Source: Telmatospirillum sp.
Lineage (GTDB): Bacteria > Pseudomonadota > Alphaproteobacteria > Rhodospirillales > Magnetospirillaceae
Length of the DNA stretch: 64,000 nucleotides
Assembly: GCA_009712185.1 (NCBI GenBank)
Contig: WASQ01000136.1
Location: 79,607 to 143,606 of the forward strand
Direction of reading: 5' to 3'
Shown: positions 25,112-33,686 of the stretch, in pieces
Layout of the letters: every line of letters starts with the position of its first letter
Numbering within the stretch: position 1 is the stretch's first letter
The notes under the pieces: model-generated
What the model was told of the DNA's origin: nothing
Seen by the model: only the letters and a program-made list of their open reading frames with translations
Databases searched by the model: none
Translations under genes and position numbers: made by a program

Positions 25112-28100
25112 ATGACCGCCGTTACCGTTGTTCTGACCCACCCCAGCCTGGATCGCATCTGGGAGGAGGCGCGCCGGCGGCTGTCCGCCGAAGGCATCCT
25201 GCTGGTCGTCGCCCATCAGATGCAGTCCCGCGACTGGGAGGCGTTCGTGGCCCGCGACATGGCGGCGGCCGACGCGGTCTATCTCGACATCACGCGTCAT
25301 TTCGCGAGCTTCGATCTCCTGTTGACGGCCATCCCGGCTGGCGCGCTGGTGATTCCGGCCGGGCTGGAGGCGAAGGCCGCGCTGCCGGACGCCGACGGCA
25401 CGCTGGCGGGAACCGTTCAGGCCTATCTCAAGGAGGGCACGGCGGAGGCTCTGGTGAACGCGGTTCACTGGATGCTGTACCGGGCCGGGCGCCGGCCCGA
25501 TGTGCCCGTTCCGCCCGGAAAACCCGTTCTGGCGGCCATTCATCACCCGGCGGCGGAGGAACTTTGGCGCGACGGAGCGGAATTCCTGGCCTGGGCGGAC
25601 AAGCGCGCCGGGGATGGCGCCCGCCCCGCCGTGGCGGTGATCGGGGATCGCAATGCATGGCTGAACGGCGACCTTGAGGCGATCCATGCCTGCGTCACGG
25701 CGCTGGAGGCGATCGGGGCGGTTGCTGTGCCGATGTTCTGCGACTGGGAGCTGGCCGCGGGCCTCGACGGCCACGCCCATCCCCTGACGCGGCTGATCGG
25801 ATCCCTGGGCGACCGTCTGGGGGCGATCTGGAACAGCTCGGTCGTGCATGGCCGGACGGGACAGGGCGGGGGCGCGGAAGAGGCCGGCCGGCCGGAGGAC
25901 GGGCCCTTCGCCTGCCATGGCGTGCCGGTTCTGCAACTGATCCGCCACTGGTCGGCGACCGAGGCGGAATGGCGGGCCTCCGCCGAAGGTCTCAGCGCCA
26001 TGACGGTGTCTTTCGGGATCACCCGGCCGGAGATGCTGGGCGCCATCGATCCGACGGTGTTCGCGGCCTCGACCCCGCCGGTGACCGGCGCGGACGGCGG
26101 CATGGGCGGCGCCCGCAGACCGGTTCCGATCGGGGACCAGATCCGTCGTCTGGCCGGCCGCACGGCGGCCTGGATGCGACTGCGGCGTCTGGAGAACGGC
26201 CACAAACGGATCGCCATTCTGCTGCATAATCCGCCCTGCAAGGCGCTGGAGGCGACAGTCGGCAATGCCTCGTCGCTGGACGCGCTGGAAAGCACGGTCC
26301 GTCTTCTGTGGCGGCTGAAGACCCTGGGCTATGACGTGGGGGAGCCGCCCGAGGACGGGCGCGCGCTGCTGGCCCAAATCCTGGAACGCAAGGCGCTTTC
26401 AGAGTTCCGTTGGACCAATGTCGAGGAGATCGTCGCCAAGGGGGGCGTTCTGGCCGAAATCGACGAGGCCGCCTACCGCGCCGACTTCGACCGCCTGCCC
26501 GCCGAAATCCGGGACCGGGTCGATGCGGCCTGGGGGCGGTTTCCGGCCCGGTCGATGGTGCGCGACATCGACGGACCGCACCCCCGTCTGGTGATCACCG
26601 GTCTGCGTTTCGGCGCCGTCACGGTGATGACGGAACCGAAGCGCGGCTGCTGGGGCGCGCGGTGCGACGGCGAGGTCTGCCGCATTCTGCATGAACCCGA
26701 CATCGCGCCGCCCCATCATTGGCTGGCGACATTCTTTTATCTTCAGCATTCCGTCGATGCGCTGGTGGTGATGGGGGCGGAAGGGCCGCTGGAATATCTT
26801 CCGGGCAAGCGTGTCGGCCTGTCGGAACGCTGTTTCGGCACCCTGTCGCTGGGTGATCTGCCCGTCATCTATCCCTACGCCATCCACAATGTCGGTGAGG
26901 CGCTGATCGCGCGGCGGCGCGGCCGTGCGGTCCTGGTGGGGCATCTCGGCGCCCCGGTCGCCCGTGTCGGCGACCGGGGGACCCGCTGGGACGGGCTGGA
27001 GGACCTGCACCGCCAGTATTGTCATGCGGCGGAGGAGGGGGGCGCGCGTCGCGCCGCCCTTGCCGCCGGGCTGCAACGGGAAATGGCGTCGCTGGGGCTG
27101 ATCGATGACGAGGCGGACGAGGAGACCCTGACGCTGGCGATCGGGCAGTTGCCCCGCCGTCTGGCGCTGTTGCGCGGCCGGAGCATCGTTGCCGGCGTCC
27201 ATGTCCTGGGGCGGGCGCCGGACGCTGCGGCGGTCGCCCTTTACCGGGACGAGGCCCTGTCCGCGTTGCAAGGCGACGAGGCGGTATTCGAGCGGGCGCT
27301 GGCACGGAGCACCGACGAGATGGAGGCGGTGGTCGGGGCGCTGGCCGGGCGCTTCGTGGCCCCGGGACCCGGGGGGCAGATTTCCCGGCGGGGCGGCGCC
27401 CTTCTGCCCACCGGACGCAATATCCATGGCATCGACCTGTCCCTGTTGCCGACCCGGGCGGCGGCGGAGGTGGGGGCGCGCATGGGCGAGGAGCTGTTGC
27501 GCGCCTATCTGGCCGACGAGGGCGACTTTCCCGAGACCATCGGCATCACCCTGTGGTCCAGCGACGCCTTCCAGTCGGACGGCGAACTGGCCGCCCAGAT
27601 CCTCTGGTTGATGGGATGCACCCCGCGCCACGACCGGACCGGCAAGGTGACGGGCGTGACGGTGGAACCTCTGGACACGCTGACGCTGACCCTGCCGGAC
27701 GGCACCCGTTGGCAGCGCCCGCGCATCGACGTCGTCGTGCAGATGAGCGCGGTGGTGCGCGATGTCCTGCCCGGTTTCTACGCCCTGTTCGATCAGGCGG
27801 TGGCCGCCGTCCGCGACCGCGACGAACCGGCGGACCGCAATTTCGTGCGCGCCCATATCGCGGCCCGGATGGCGGAACTGGCGGGATCGATGGCCGACGC
27901 GGGCGACGCGGCCCTGAAACGGTTAGCCAGTTACCGGTGCTTTTCCTCGGCCGACGGCGCCTATGGCACCGGGATCGGGCTGGCGCTGGACGCCTCCGCC
28001 TGGGAGGACGACGCCGATCTGGCCGAGGTGCTGGTCAACTGGACCGGCCATGCCTATGGCGCCGGCGGCCCCCCGTCCGGTCTTCCACCGTCGGCGGTGC

Positions 28101-28756
28101 TGTCGACCTATGCCGGTCTGGTCCGGCGGATGGACCTGTCCTACCAGCGTGCCAGTTCGGCGGCGGGCGATCTTCTCGCCTATGGCTGCACCGTGGGAAC
28201 GTTGGGGGGAGCGGCGGCGGCCAAGCGCGGCCTGGGCGGCGGCCGCATGCGCCTTTACTGGGGCGACGCCGCCTCAGGCTCGTCTCCGGGCGTGCGATCC
28301 GTGCGCGAGGAACTGGCGCTCAGCCTGGCCGCCAGCCTGCTGAACCGGGACTGGCTCGACAGGGCGAAGGACCGGGGTTATGGGGGGGGCGCCGAAGTGG
28401 GGGAGCGGGCCAACCATCTGTTCGCCTGGTCGGCCACGACCCATGAGGTGCAAAAGGCGCAGTTCGACGCCGTTCACGACATGTATGTCCGTGACGAGGC
28501 CAACCGCGACTGGCTGTCGTCCACCAATCCTTATGCCTTCGAGGAACTGACGCGCCGCCTGCTGGAGGCCAACGCCCGGTCACTGTGGGCGGCCGATCCG
28601 GCGCGTCTGGCGGAATTGCATGCCGCGGTGTTGGCGATCGAGGGGGACATGGAGGACGGCATGGGGCCGGTCCGGGGCGAATTCCAGGGTGCGTCCGTCG
28701 ATATCATGACCCGCCAGCAAGTGAAGGAATGGCACTATGAGTTTCGTGCGAAATAG
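25112..28756 (+). CDS. Divergent CobN-family protein lacking the HxGTHG histidines (CobN2)
   Basis: A 1,214-residue CobN/BchH-superfamily protein in tandem with cobN1. GGAGAGG precedes the ATG. It keeps the overall fold signals (LSEFRWTNVEEIVAKGG, EYLPGKRVGLSER, LLPTGRNIHGIDLSLLPT, STNPYAFEELTRRLLEA). Where CobN1 has FHIGTHGTLEW it has VVMGAEGPLEY (about residues 551-561), so both histidines are replaced (H to V, H to E). The C-terminal GYKGAGDM is also changed to GYGGGAEV. It carries RGCWGARCDGEVC (about 510-522), a C-x4-C-x4-C element shared with CobN3 but absent from CobN1. It may be a non-catalytic partner, a substrate or metal handover subunit, or an enzyme with different chemistry. The frame is intact, which argues against a pseudogene. 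Confidence 0.85.
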   Translation: MTAVTVVLTHPSLDRIWEEARRRLSAEGILLVVAHQMQSRDWEAFVARDMAAADAVYLDITRHFASFDLLLTAIPAGALVIPAGLEAKAALPDADGTLAGTVQAYLKEGTAEALVNAVHWMLYRAGRRPDVPVPPGKPVLAAIHHPAAEELWRDGAEFLAWADKRAGDGARPAVAVIGDRNAWLNGDLEAIHACVTALEAIGAVAVPMFCDWELAAGLDGHAHPLTRLIGSLGDRLGAIWNSSVVHGRTGQGGGAEEAGRPEDGPFACHGVPVLQLIRHWSATEAEWRASAEGLSAMTVSFGITRPEMLGAIDPTVFAASTPPVTGADGGMGGARRPVPIGDQIRRLAGRTAAWMRLRRLENGHKRIAILLHNPPCKALEATVGNASSLDALESTVRLLWRLKTLGYDVGEPPEDGRALLAQILERKALSEFRWTNVEEIVAKGGVLAEIDEAAYRADFDRLPAEIRDRVDAAWGRFPARSMVRDIDGPHPRLVITGLRFGAVTVMTEPKRGCWGARCDGEVCRILHEPDIAPPHHWLATFFYLQHSVDALVVMGAEGPLEYLPGKRVGLSERCFGTLSLGDLPVIYPYAIHNVGEALIARRRGRAVLVGHLGAPVARVGDRGTRWDGLEDLHRQYCHAAEEGGARRAALAAGLQREMASLGLIDDEADEETLTLAIGQLPRRLALLRGRSIVAGVHVLGRAPDAAAVALYRDEALSALQGDEAVFERALARSTDEMEAVVGALAGRFVAPGPGGQISRRGGALLPTGRNIHGIDLSLLPTRAAAEVGARMGEELLRAYLADEGDFPETIGITLWSSDAFQSDGELAAQILWLMGCTPRHDRTGKVTGVTVEPLDTLTLTLPDGTRWQRPRIDVVVQMSAVVRDVLPGFYALFDQAVAAVRDRDEPADRNFVRAHIAARMAELAGSMADAGDAALKRLASYRCFSSADGAYGTGIGLALDASAWEDDADLAEVLVNWTGHAYGAGGPPSGLPPSAVLSTYAGLVRRMDLSYQRASSAAGDLLAYGCTVGTLGGAAAAKRGLGGGRMRLYWGDAASGSSPGVRSVREELALSLAASLLNRDWLDRAKDRGYGGGAEVGERANHLFAWSATTHEVQKAQFDAVHDMYVRDEANRDWLSSTNPYAFEELTRRLLEANARSLWAADPARLAELHAAVLAIEGDMEDGMGPVRGEFQGASVDIMTRQQVKEWHYEFRAK

Positions 28757-30752
28757 CCGTTCCGGACGGCGGGGCTTTCCCTTCACCGCGATCCTGGGGC
28801 AGGAGGCGATGAAGCTGGCCCTGCTGTTGAACGCCGTCAATCCGGCGGTCGGCGGTGTCGTCGTCCGGGGGCAGAAGGGGACGGCCAAATCCACCGCCGC
28901 GCGGGGCTTGGGCACCCTGCTGCCGGCCGCGCCCGGCGGCGGGGTTGCCCCCTTCGTCGATTTCCCGCTGGGGGCGACCGAGGACATGGTCGTCGGCTCC
29001 ATCGACTTCGAGTCCGCGGTCCGCCAGGGGAAAGTGCGGTTTCAGCCGGGATTGCTGGCGCGCGCCCATCAGGGGATCCTTTATGTCGATGAGGTCAATC
29101 TGCTGGACGACCATCTGGTGGACGCCATCCTGGACGCCGCCCAGTCCGGCGTGACCCTCGTGGAGCGCGAAGGGCTCAGTCTCAGCCACCCCTCCCGGTT
29201 CATTCTGGTGGGGACCATGAACCCCGAGGAAGGAGAGTTGAGGCCGCAGCTTCTGGACCGGTTCGGACTGGCGGTCAGTATCGGGGGCGAAAGCGATCCG
29301 TCGATCCGGGTCGAGCTGTTGCGCCGCCGCGAGTTCTTCGATGCGGATCCGGACGGGTTCCTGGACCGTCATCGGGCGGCGGAGGAGGCTCTGGCTCAGC
29401 GTATCCTGGCGGCCCGGGAGCGCCTGGGCGACGTGCGGGTGCCGGCCCATCTGCTGTCCTTCATCGCCGAGATCTGCCAGCGCAATCACGTCGCCGGCCA
29501 CCGCGCCGATATCGTGATGGAGCGCGCGGCCCGGGCGCATGCCGCCTGGAACGACCGTATCGACGTCACCGGCGACGACATCCTGGCGGTGGCGCCCATG
29601 GTCCTGCTGCACCGGATGCGGTCCGCCGCGCCCGATCTGCCTCCCCCGCCCCCGCCACCGCCGCCGCCGCCGCCGTCATCGGCCGGCGAGGACGCCGACA
29701 AGACCGGGGAGCGGCAACCCGACCACGGGAACGACGCCGGGGCGGAGCCGGACCGGCAACCGGCCGGAGAATCACCGCGAACGGATGACGCGCCGTCCGG
29801 AGAGGCGGACGGCAAAGACGGCCGGAAGGCCGACGAGGCCGCGCCGCCGGAACCGGGACCGCCCCCTCCGGAGGGGGATCAGGATCGGGATGGGGAGGTC
29901 CAGGAGATCGGTGCGCCCTTCCGGGTGCGGCGCTTCGACCCGGAGGCGATGGATCAGCGCGCCCGCATCGGATCGGGGCGTCGCACGCGGTCCCGTTCGG
30001 CCGGCAAGCAGGGACGCTATGTGAAAAGCACCCCGCGCCGCCTTCGCGACGATCTGGCGCTGGACGCGACCCTTCGCGCCGCCGCGCCCTACCAGAAGGC
30101 ACGGCGCGCGGCCGACGACCGCGATCTGGCCGTGCTGATCGCCGAGCCCGACATCCGTGAGAAGATCCGCGAGCGCCGGATCGGTAATTTTCTGCTGTTC
30201 GTGGTGGATGGATCGGGATCGATGGGGGCGCGGCGGCGCATGGTGGAGACCAAGGCCGCCATCATGAGTCTGCTGCTGGACGCCTATCAGAAGCGCGACA
30301 AGGTCGCGATGGTCCTGTTCCGGGGGCGCGAGGCCGAGGTCGTGCTGCCGCCCACCGGATCGGTGGACCGTGCCGCCCATCTGCTGGCCGAACTGCCGGT
30401 GGGCGGCCGCACGCCGCTGGTCATGGGGCTGGCGGAGGCGGCCCGCGTGCTGCGACAGGTGCTGCGCAAGGATCCGGGCATGCTGCCCCTGGTCATCGTC
30501 ATGACCGACGGGCGCGCCAATGCCGGTTTCGGCACCCGCCCCCCGCATGAGGAGGCGCTGGTGGCGGCCTCCGCGCTGGGACAGCGCTTCCCCAACGCCC
30601 GTTTCGTCGTCGTCGATACCGAAACCCCCGGAGTCGTCCGTCTGGAGCTGGCGCGCAAACTGGCGGCCGCGCTGGGAGCCGCCTATTTCCGGACCGAAGA
30701 TCTCAGCGCCGACGATCTGGTCAGTCTTGCCAAGGAGCATCAAGCGTGGTGA
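28737..30752 (+). CDS. ChlD/BchD-like chelatase motor subunit with intact AAA+ domain (ChlD1)
   Basis: A 671-residue AAA+/VWA fusion protein of the magnesium-chelatase D type. The AAA+ part has Walker [10 protein letters not shown] (residues 45-53) and Walker [11 protein letters not shown] (about 112-121), both intact, unlike many BchD proteins in which they decay. A run of about twelve prolines (near residues 302-313) and a long acidic linker lead to a VWA domain with the MIDAS motif DGSGSMG (about 490) and [12 protein letters not shown]. It overlaps the cobN2 end by 20 nt and couples to chlI1. It should form a ring with ChlI1 that powers CobN1 and/or CobN2. Here ChlID-type subunits replace CobS/CobT, as in many other bacteria and archaea. 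Confidence 0.88.
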   Translation: MSFVRNSRSGRRGFPFTAILGQEAMKLALLLNAVNPAVGGVVVRGQKGTAKSTAARGLGTLLPAAPGGGVAPFVDFPLGATEDMVVGSIDFESAVRQGKVRFQPGLLARAHQGILYVDEVNLLDDHLVDAILDAAQSGVTLVEREGLSLSHPSRFILVGTMNPEEGELRPQLLDRFGLAVSIGGESDPSIRVELLRRREFFDADPDGFLDRHRAAEEALAQRILAARERLGDVRVPAHLLSFIAEICQRNHVAGHRADIVMERAARAHAAWNDRIDVTGDDILAVAPMVLLHRMRSAAPDLPPPPPPPPPPPPSSAGEDADKTGERQPDHGNDAGAEPDRQPAGESPRTDDAPSGEADGKDGRKADEAAPPEPGPPPPEGDQDRDGEVQEIGAPFRVRRFDPEAMDQRARIGSGRRTRSRSAGKQGRYVKSTPRRLRDDLALDATLRAAAPYQKARRAADDRDLAVLIAEPDIREKIRERRIGNFLLFVVDGSGSMGARRRMVETKAAIMSLLLDAYQKRDKVAMVLFRGREAEVVLPPTGSVDRAAHLLAELPVGGRTPLVMGLAEAARVLRQVLRKDPGMLPLVIVMTDGRANAGFGTRPPHEEALVAASALGQRFPNARFVVVDTETPGVVRLELARKLAAALGAAYFRTEDLSADDLVSLAKEHQAW

Positions 30753-31765
30753 ACACCGAGAAAACCGCCTCTCCCCTTTACCCCTTTGTCGCCATCGTGG
30801 GGCAGGAGCGATTGAAGCGGAGCCTGATCCTGAACGTCATCAATCCCTCGCTGTCCGGCGTTCTGATCCGGGGGGAAAAGGGCACCGCCAAATCGACGGC
30901 CGTCCGGGCTTTGGCCGATCTGTTGCCCGATATCGAGGTGGTGGAGGGCGATCCCTTCCAAAGCGATCCCGCCGATCCCCGCTCCATGGCGCCCGAAGTA
31001 CGGGCCCGCCACGACGCCGGGGAACGCCTGCCGGTCAGGCGCCGCAAGGTCCGGGTGGTGGAACTGCCGGTGTCGGCGACCGAGGACCGGGTGGTGGGAA
31101 CGCTGGATCTGGAGCTGGCCCTGAAGGAGGGGCGCAAGAGGATCGAACCCGGCTTGCTGGCCGCCGCCAACCGGGGCATTCTCTATGTCGACGAGGTCAA
31201 TCTGCTCGATGACCATGTCGTCGATGTCCTGCTCGATTCGGCAGCCATGGGGGTCAACACGATCGAGCGCGAGGGCGTCAGTTTTTCACATCCGGCGCGC
31301 TTCACGCTGGTCGGAACCATGAACCCGGAGGAGGGGGATCTGCGTCCGCAGCTTCTGGACCGGTTCGGTCTTTGCGTCCATGTCGAGGGTCTCAACACCC
31401 CGGACCAGCGGGTGGAGGTGGTCAAACGCCGTGCCGCCTTCGAAGCTGATCCGGAGGCGTTCATGAGGCGCTTCGAAGAGGAGACCGCGTCGCTGCGCGA
31501 TACCGTCGCGACGGCGATCCGCCTTTGCCCCCACGTGGCCGCGGCCGATCGCATCCTGTTCAACATCGCCGAACGGTCGCTCACTCTGGGCGTGGACGGA
31601 CACAGGAGCGACATCGTGATGCTGAAAGCGGCCAAGGCCATTGCCGCCTGGGCCGGTCGCGACGAGGTGCTGGACGCCGATGTCGAGGAAGCCGCCGGAC
31701 TGGCCCTGGCGCATCGCATGCGCCGCCGTCCCTTCGAGGATATCCTGGGGCAGGCTCCGGCATGA
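30746..31765 (+). CDS. ChlI/BchI-like AAA+ chelatase subunit (ChlI1)
   Basis: A 339-residue AAA+ ATPase of the ChlI/BchI type with Walker [10 protein letters not shown], Walker [14 protein letters not shown], sensor region [19 protein letters not shown] and arginine-rich sensor 2. Two adjacent GTG codons could start it: 30746, with AAGGAG 8 nt upstream, or 30749, which overlaps the chlD1 stop as GTGA. Its partner is ChlD1, encoded immediately upstream, in the usual hexameric motor that couples ATP hydrolysis to metal insertion by a CobN/BchH subunit. It lacks the cysteine-rich insert found at the same position in ChlI2 (39231-40250). The 3' end overlaps the nitrilase gene by ATGA. Confidence 0.9.
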   Translation: MVNTEKTASPLYPFVAIVGQERLKRSLILNVINPSLSGVLIRGEKGTAKSTAVRALADLLPDIEVVEGDPFQSDPADPRSMAPEVRARHDAGERLPVRRRKVRVVELPVSATEDRVVGTLDLELALKEGRKRIEPGLLAAANRGILYVDEVNLLDDHVVDVLLDSAAMGVNTIEREGVSFSHPARFTLVGTMNPEEGDLRPQLLDRFGLCVHVEGLNTPDQRVEVVKRRAAFEADPEAFMRRFEEETASLRDTVATAIRLCPHVAAADRILFNIAERSLTLGVDGHRSDIVMLKAAKAIAAWAGRDEVLDADVEEAAGLALAHRMRRRPFEDILGQAPA

Positions 31766-32562
31766 CGGTGGATAAGACCACCGCCCCTGTTGCCGCCCCT
31801 GCCGGACCGATCCGGGTGGCCCTGGCCCATCTGGCCCTCGCGGCCGGGCCGGGGGAACGCAATCTGGACCGTCTGGCGACGGCGGGCGGGGTGGCCGCCG
31901 AGGCTGGGGCCGACTGGGTGATCACCCCGGAAATGGCGGTTCAGGGCTATTTCTGCCTGGAGGAATGCGGTGGTGAGGGCCTGCGGCCGGATGTCGCCCT
32001 GGCGCCGCTGACCGGTCTCGCGGCACGCCACGGCCTGACATTGTTCCTGGGATGCGCGGAACGGGACGCTGGCACGGGCGCGCTTCACAACAGTTGCGTG
32101 GTGTTCGGGCCGGACGGACGCCCGCTCGGCCGGCACCGCAAGACCCGCCGGATCGGGCAGGCCGAATCCTGGGCCACGCCGGGAGAGGCGATCGATCCGG
32201 TCGCCAGTCCGGCCGGCCCGGTGGGGATCCTGGTCTGTGCCGATTCCTGGTGGACCGACAACACCGTCGCTCTGGCCGGGAAGGGGGCGACGGCGATCGT
32301 GGTGCCGGCGGCGTGGCCCCCGGGCAATCATGGTCCCGACGGATGCTGGGAGCGCGGTTCGCAATTGGGGCGAGTTCCCCTTTTCGTTTGCAATCAAACC
32401 GGGTATCATCCGCGCCTTGATTTTCGCGAGGCGGTCAGCATGGTCGCGATCGACGGCGCATCACGAATGGATCATAGCGGTGCTGAGGCGGTGCTTCTGT
32501 TCGACTGGTCTCCCGCAACCGGTGAGATCTTTGGAACGGCGTTCGACCAACGGTTTGTTTGA
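31762..32562 (+). CDS. Carbon-nitrogen hydrolase (nitrilase superfamily)
   Basis: A 266-residue hydrolase with the full nitrilase-superfamily triad: glutamate E57 in [11 protein letters not shown], lysine K127 in GRHRKTR, and cysteine C159 in [10 protein letters not shown]. Members cleave nitriles or amides or transfer amide nitrogen. It starts inside the chlI1 stop (ATGA) and is the last gene of the RS5-led operon. Corrinoids carry six or seven side-chain amides, so hydrolysis of a corrin amide or of an intermediate from CbiZ action is an attractive idea, but no sequence feature fixes the substrate. There is no signal peptide, so it acts in the cytoplasm. Confidence 0.82.
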   Translation: MTVDKTTAPVAAPAGPIRVALAHLALAAGPGERNLDRLATAGGVAAEAGADWVITPEMAVQGYFCLEECGGEGLRPDVALAPLTGLAARHGLTLFLGCAERDAGTGALHNSCVVFGPDGRPLGRHRKTRRIGQAESWATPGEAIDPVASPAGPVGILVCADSWWTDNTVALAGKGATAIVVPAAWPPGNHGPDGCWERGSQLGRVPLFVCNQTGYHPRLDFREAVSMVAIDGASRMDHSGAEAVLLFDWSPATGEIFGTAFDQRFV

Positions 32563-32575
32563 CATTTTTATTTGT

Positions 32576-32595
32576 ATGAAAAAAATAATTTTCAT
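32576..32595 (+). promoter_or_regulatory. AT-rich palindrome before the cobN3 operon, operator-like
   Basis: ATGAAAA (32576-32582) and TTTTCAT (32589-32595) form a perfect 7-bp palindrome around a 6-nt AT core. It lies 13 nt upstream of a candidate -35 box at 32608 and follows the end of the nitrilase gene by 13 nt. It could be an operator for a metal-responsive repressor such as a Fur-family protein, though the sequence is not a textbook Fur box. Confidence 0.4.
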
Positions 32596-32607
32596 CATAA
32601 ACAACTG

Positions 32608-32636
32608 TTGACCCTTGCCTCGACCTTCTCCTAGGG
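32608..32636 (+). promoter_or_regulatory. Candidate promoter of the cobN3 operon
   Basis: TTGACC (32608-32613) and CTAGGG (32631-32636) are 17 nt apart, with a good -35 and a weak -10. The remaining leader to the ATG at 32697 is only about 60 nt, too short for a cobalamin riboswitch, and contains none of its core motifs. Confidence 0.35.
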
Positions 32637-32696
32637 TGGCGTCGTTCGACGAGCCTATGCCTTAAGACATGGGATGCAGCGAGCGGTGGGGGCGTC

Positions 32697-33686
32697 ATGA
32701 TCAACGAAGCGATACGCGCGGCGGTTGTCGTCGTCTTGCTGGCTTTCCAACTGGCCGGCGTGGCGTGGGCGGACCCTGTGACCGTGACCGACAAGTCGGG
32801 CAGGACCGTCACCGTTGAGGCGCCCGTGCGGCGGGCCATCCTTTTCGAAACCTATGAGGTGACATCGGCGCTGGGGGCCTGGGACCGGGGCGTCGGGATC
32901 AGCCGTTATGCCTTTGATAACGATCTGGTCAAGGCCGGCCGGCCCGGACTCCGCGCGGAGGTGGCTGACGGCGGTGCCATGGCCGACGTGAATGTCGAAC
33001 ATCTGCTGGCGCTGAACCCCGATCTGGTGGTGGTCTGGAGCCTCAATCCAGGGCTGGTGTCCTTCCTGGAGGGCAAGGGAATTCCGGTGATCGTCTGCAA
33101 TCCGGAATCGCCGCAGGAGGTGATGGACGCCCTGCGCCTGCAAGGCCGCCTGTTTGACCGCCGGGCGGAGGCGGAGCGGGCGGCGGGCGCGATCCGGGCG
33201 ATGCTGGACAAGGTGGCTGCCCGCACCCGTGACATGGTGCCCGCGGATCGCCGGCATGGTCTTTGGATGCTGGGCAAGCCGACGGTGGTGGGCGCCAGGA
33301 ACTCCGTCGCCGCGCGGATCATGGTGGCCGCCGGGATCGACAATGTGGCGGGCGACATACCGGAGAGCTGGGCCGAGGTGCCGGTGGAGCGCATTCTGGC
33401 CTGGAATCCCGATATCGTTTTCATCTGGGGCTGGGCGCGTTTCGAGGCCGGGGACATCGTCTCCGGCGGGCAATGGCAGAATCTGACGGCGGCGCGTCGC
33501 GGCACGGTCTGGAAGACCCCGCGCTGGTCCACCTGGTCGCCGCGTCTCGCGCCGATGGCGCTCTGGATGGCCTCCAAGGCCTATCCGGACCGGTTCCGCG
33601 ATGTCGATGTCAGGGGCGAAATCGACAGCTTTTTCCGCGCCGTCTACGGTATCCCCTATGACAGGGTGAGCCCGCTTGACCCTTAA
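32697..33686 (+). CDS. BtuF/HmuT-type substrate-binding protein (importer C)
   Basis: Periplasmic binding protein of 329 residues. A short signal (AAVVVVLLAFQLAGVAWA, cleavage about residue 25) precedes PVTVTDKSGRTVTVEAPVRR, typical of the iron-siderophore/haem/B12 binding-protein family. The second half has LNPDLVVVWSLNPG and WNPDIVFIWGWARFEAGDI. It differs from the STAVCADQ-type proteins of importers B and D. It starts the second chelatase operon, which lacks a riboswitch, and its 3' end overlaps the permease gene by 11 nt. The ligand could be a corrinoid, haem or another metal chelate; linkage with cobN3 and a TonB receptor favours a metallo-tetrapyrrole. Confidence 0.82.
   Translation: MINEAIRAAVVVVLLAFQLAGVAWADPVTVTDKSGRTVTVEAPVRRAILFETYEVTSALGAWDRGVGISRYAFDNDLVKAGRPGLRAEVADGGAMADVNVEHLLALNPDLVVVWSLNPGLVSFLEGKGIPVIVCNPESPQEVMDALRLQGRLFDRRAEAERAAGAIRAMLDKVAARTRDMVPADRRHGLWMLGKPTVVGARNSVAARIMVAAGIDNVAGDIPESWAEVPVERILAWNPDIVFIWGWARFEAGDIVSGGQWQNLTAARRGTVWKTPRWSTWSPRLAPMALWMASKAYPDRFRDVDVRGEIDSFFRAVYGIPYDRVSPLDP

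Noticed and set aside
25112-28756. CobN2 as a pseudogene
   Set aside because: The histidine motif is lost, but there is no stop or frameshift, codon use is normal, and it is tightly coupled to chlD1; a changed function is more likely than decay.
29640-29680. Low-complexity CCG repeat as a possible sequencing artefact or frameshift in chlD1
   Set aside because: The reading frame continues without disruption into a normal VWA domain with MIDAS motif, so it is read as a proline hinge.
32563-32696. Cobalamin riboswitch before the cobN3 operon
   Set aside because: The leader is only about 130 nt, AT-rich, and contains neither the CCCCGCAACTGT nor the GACCTGCC core, so no riboswitch can be supported.
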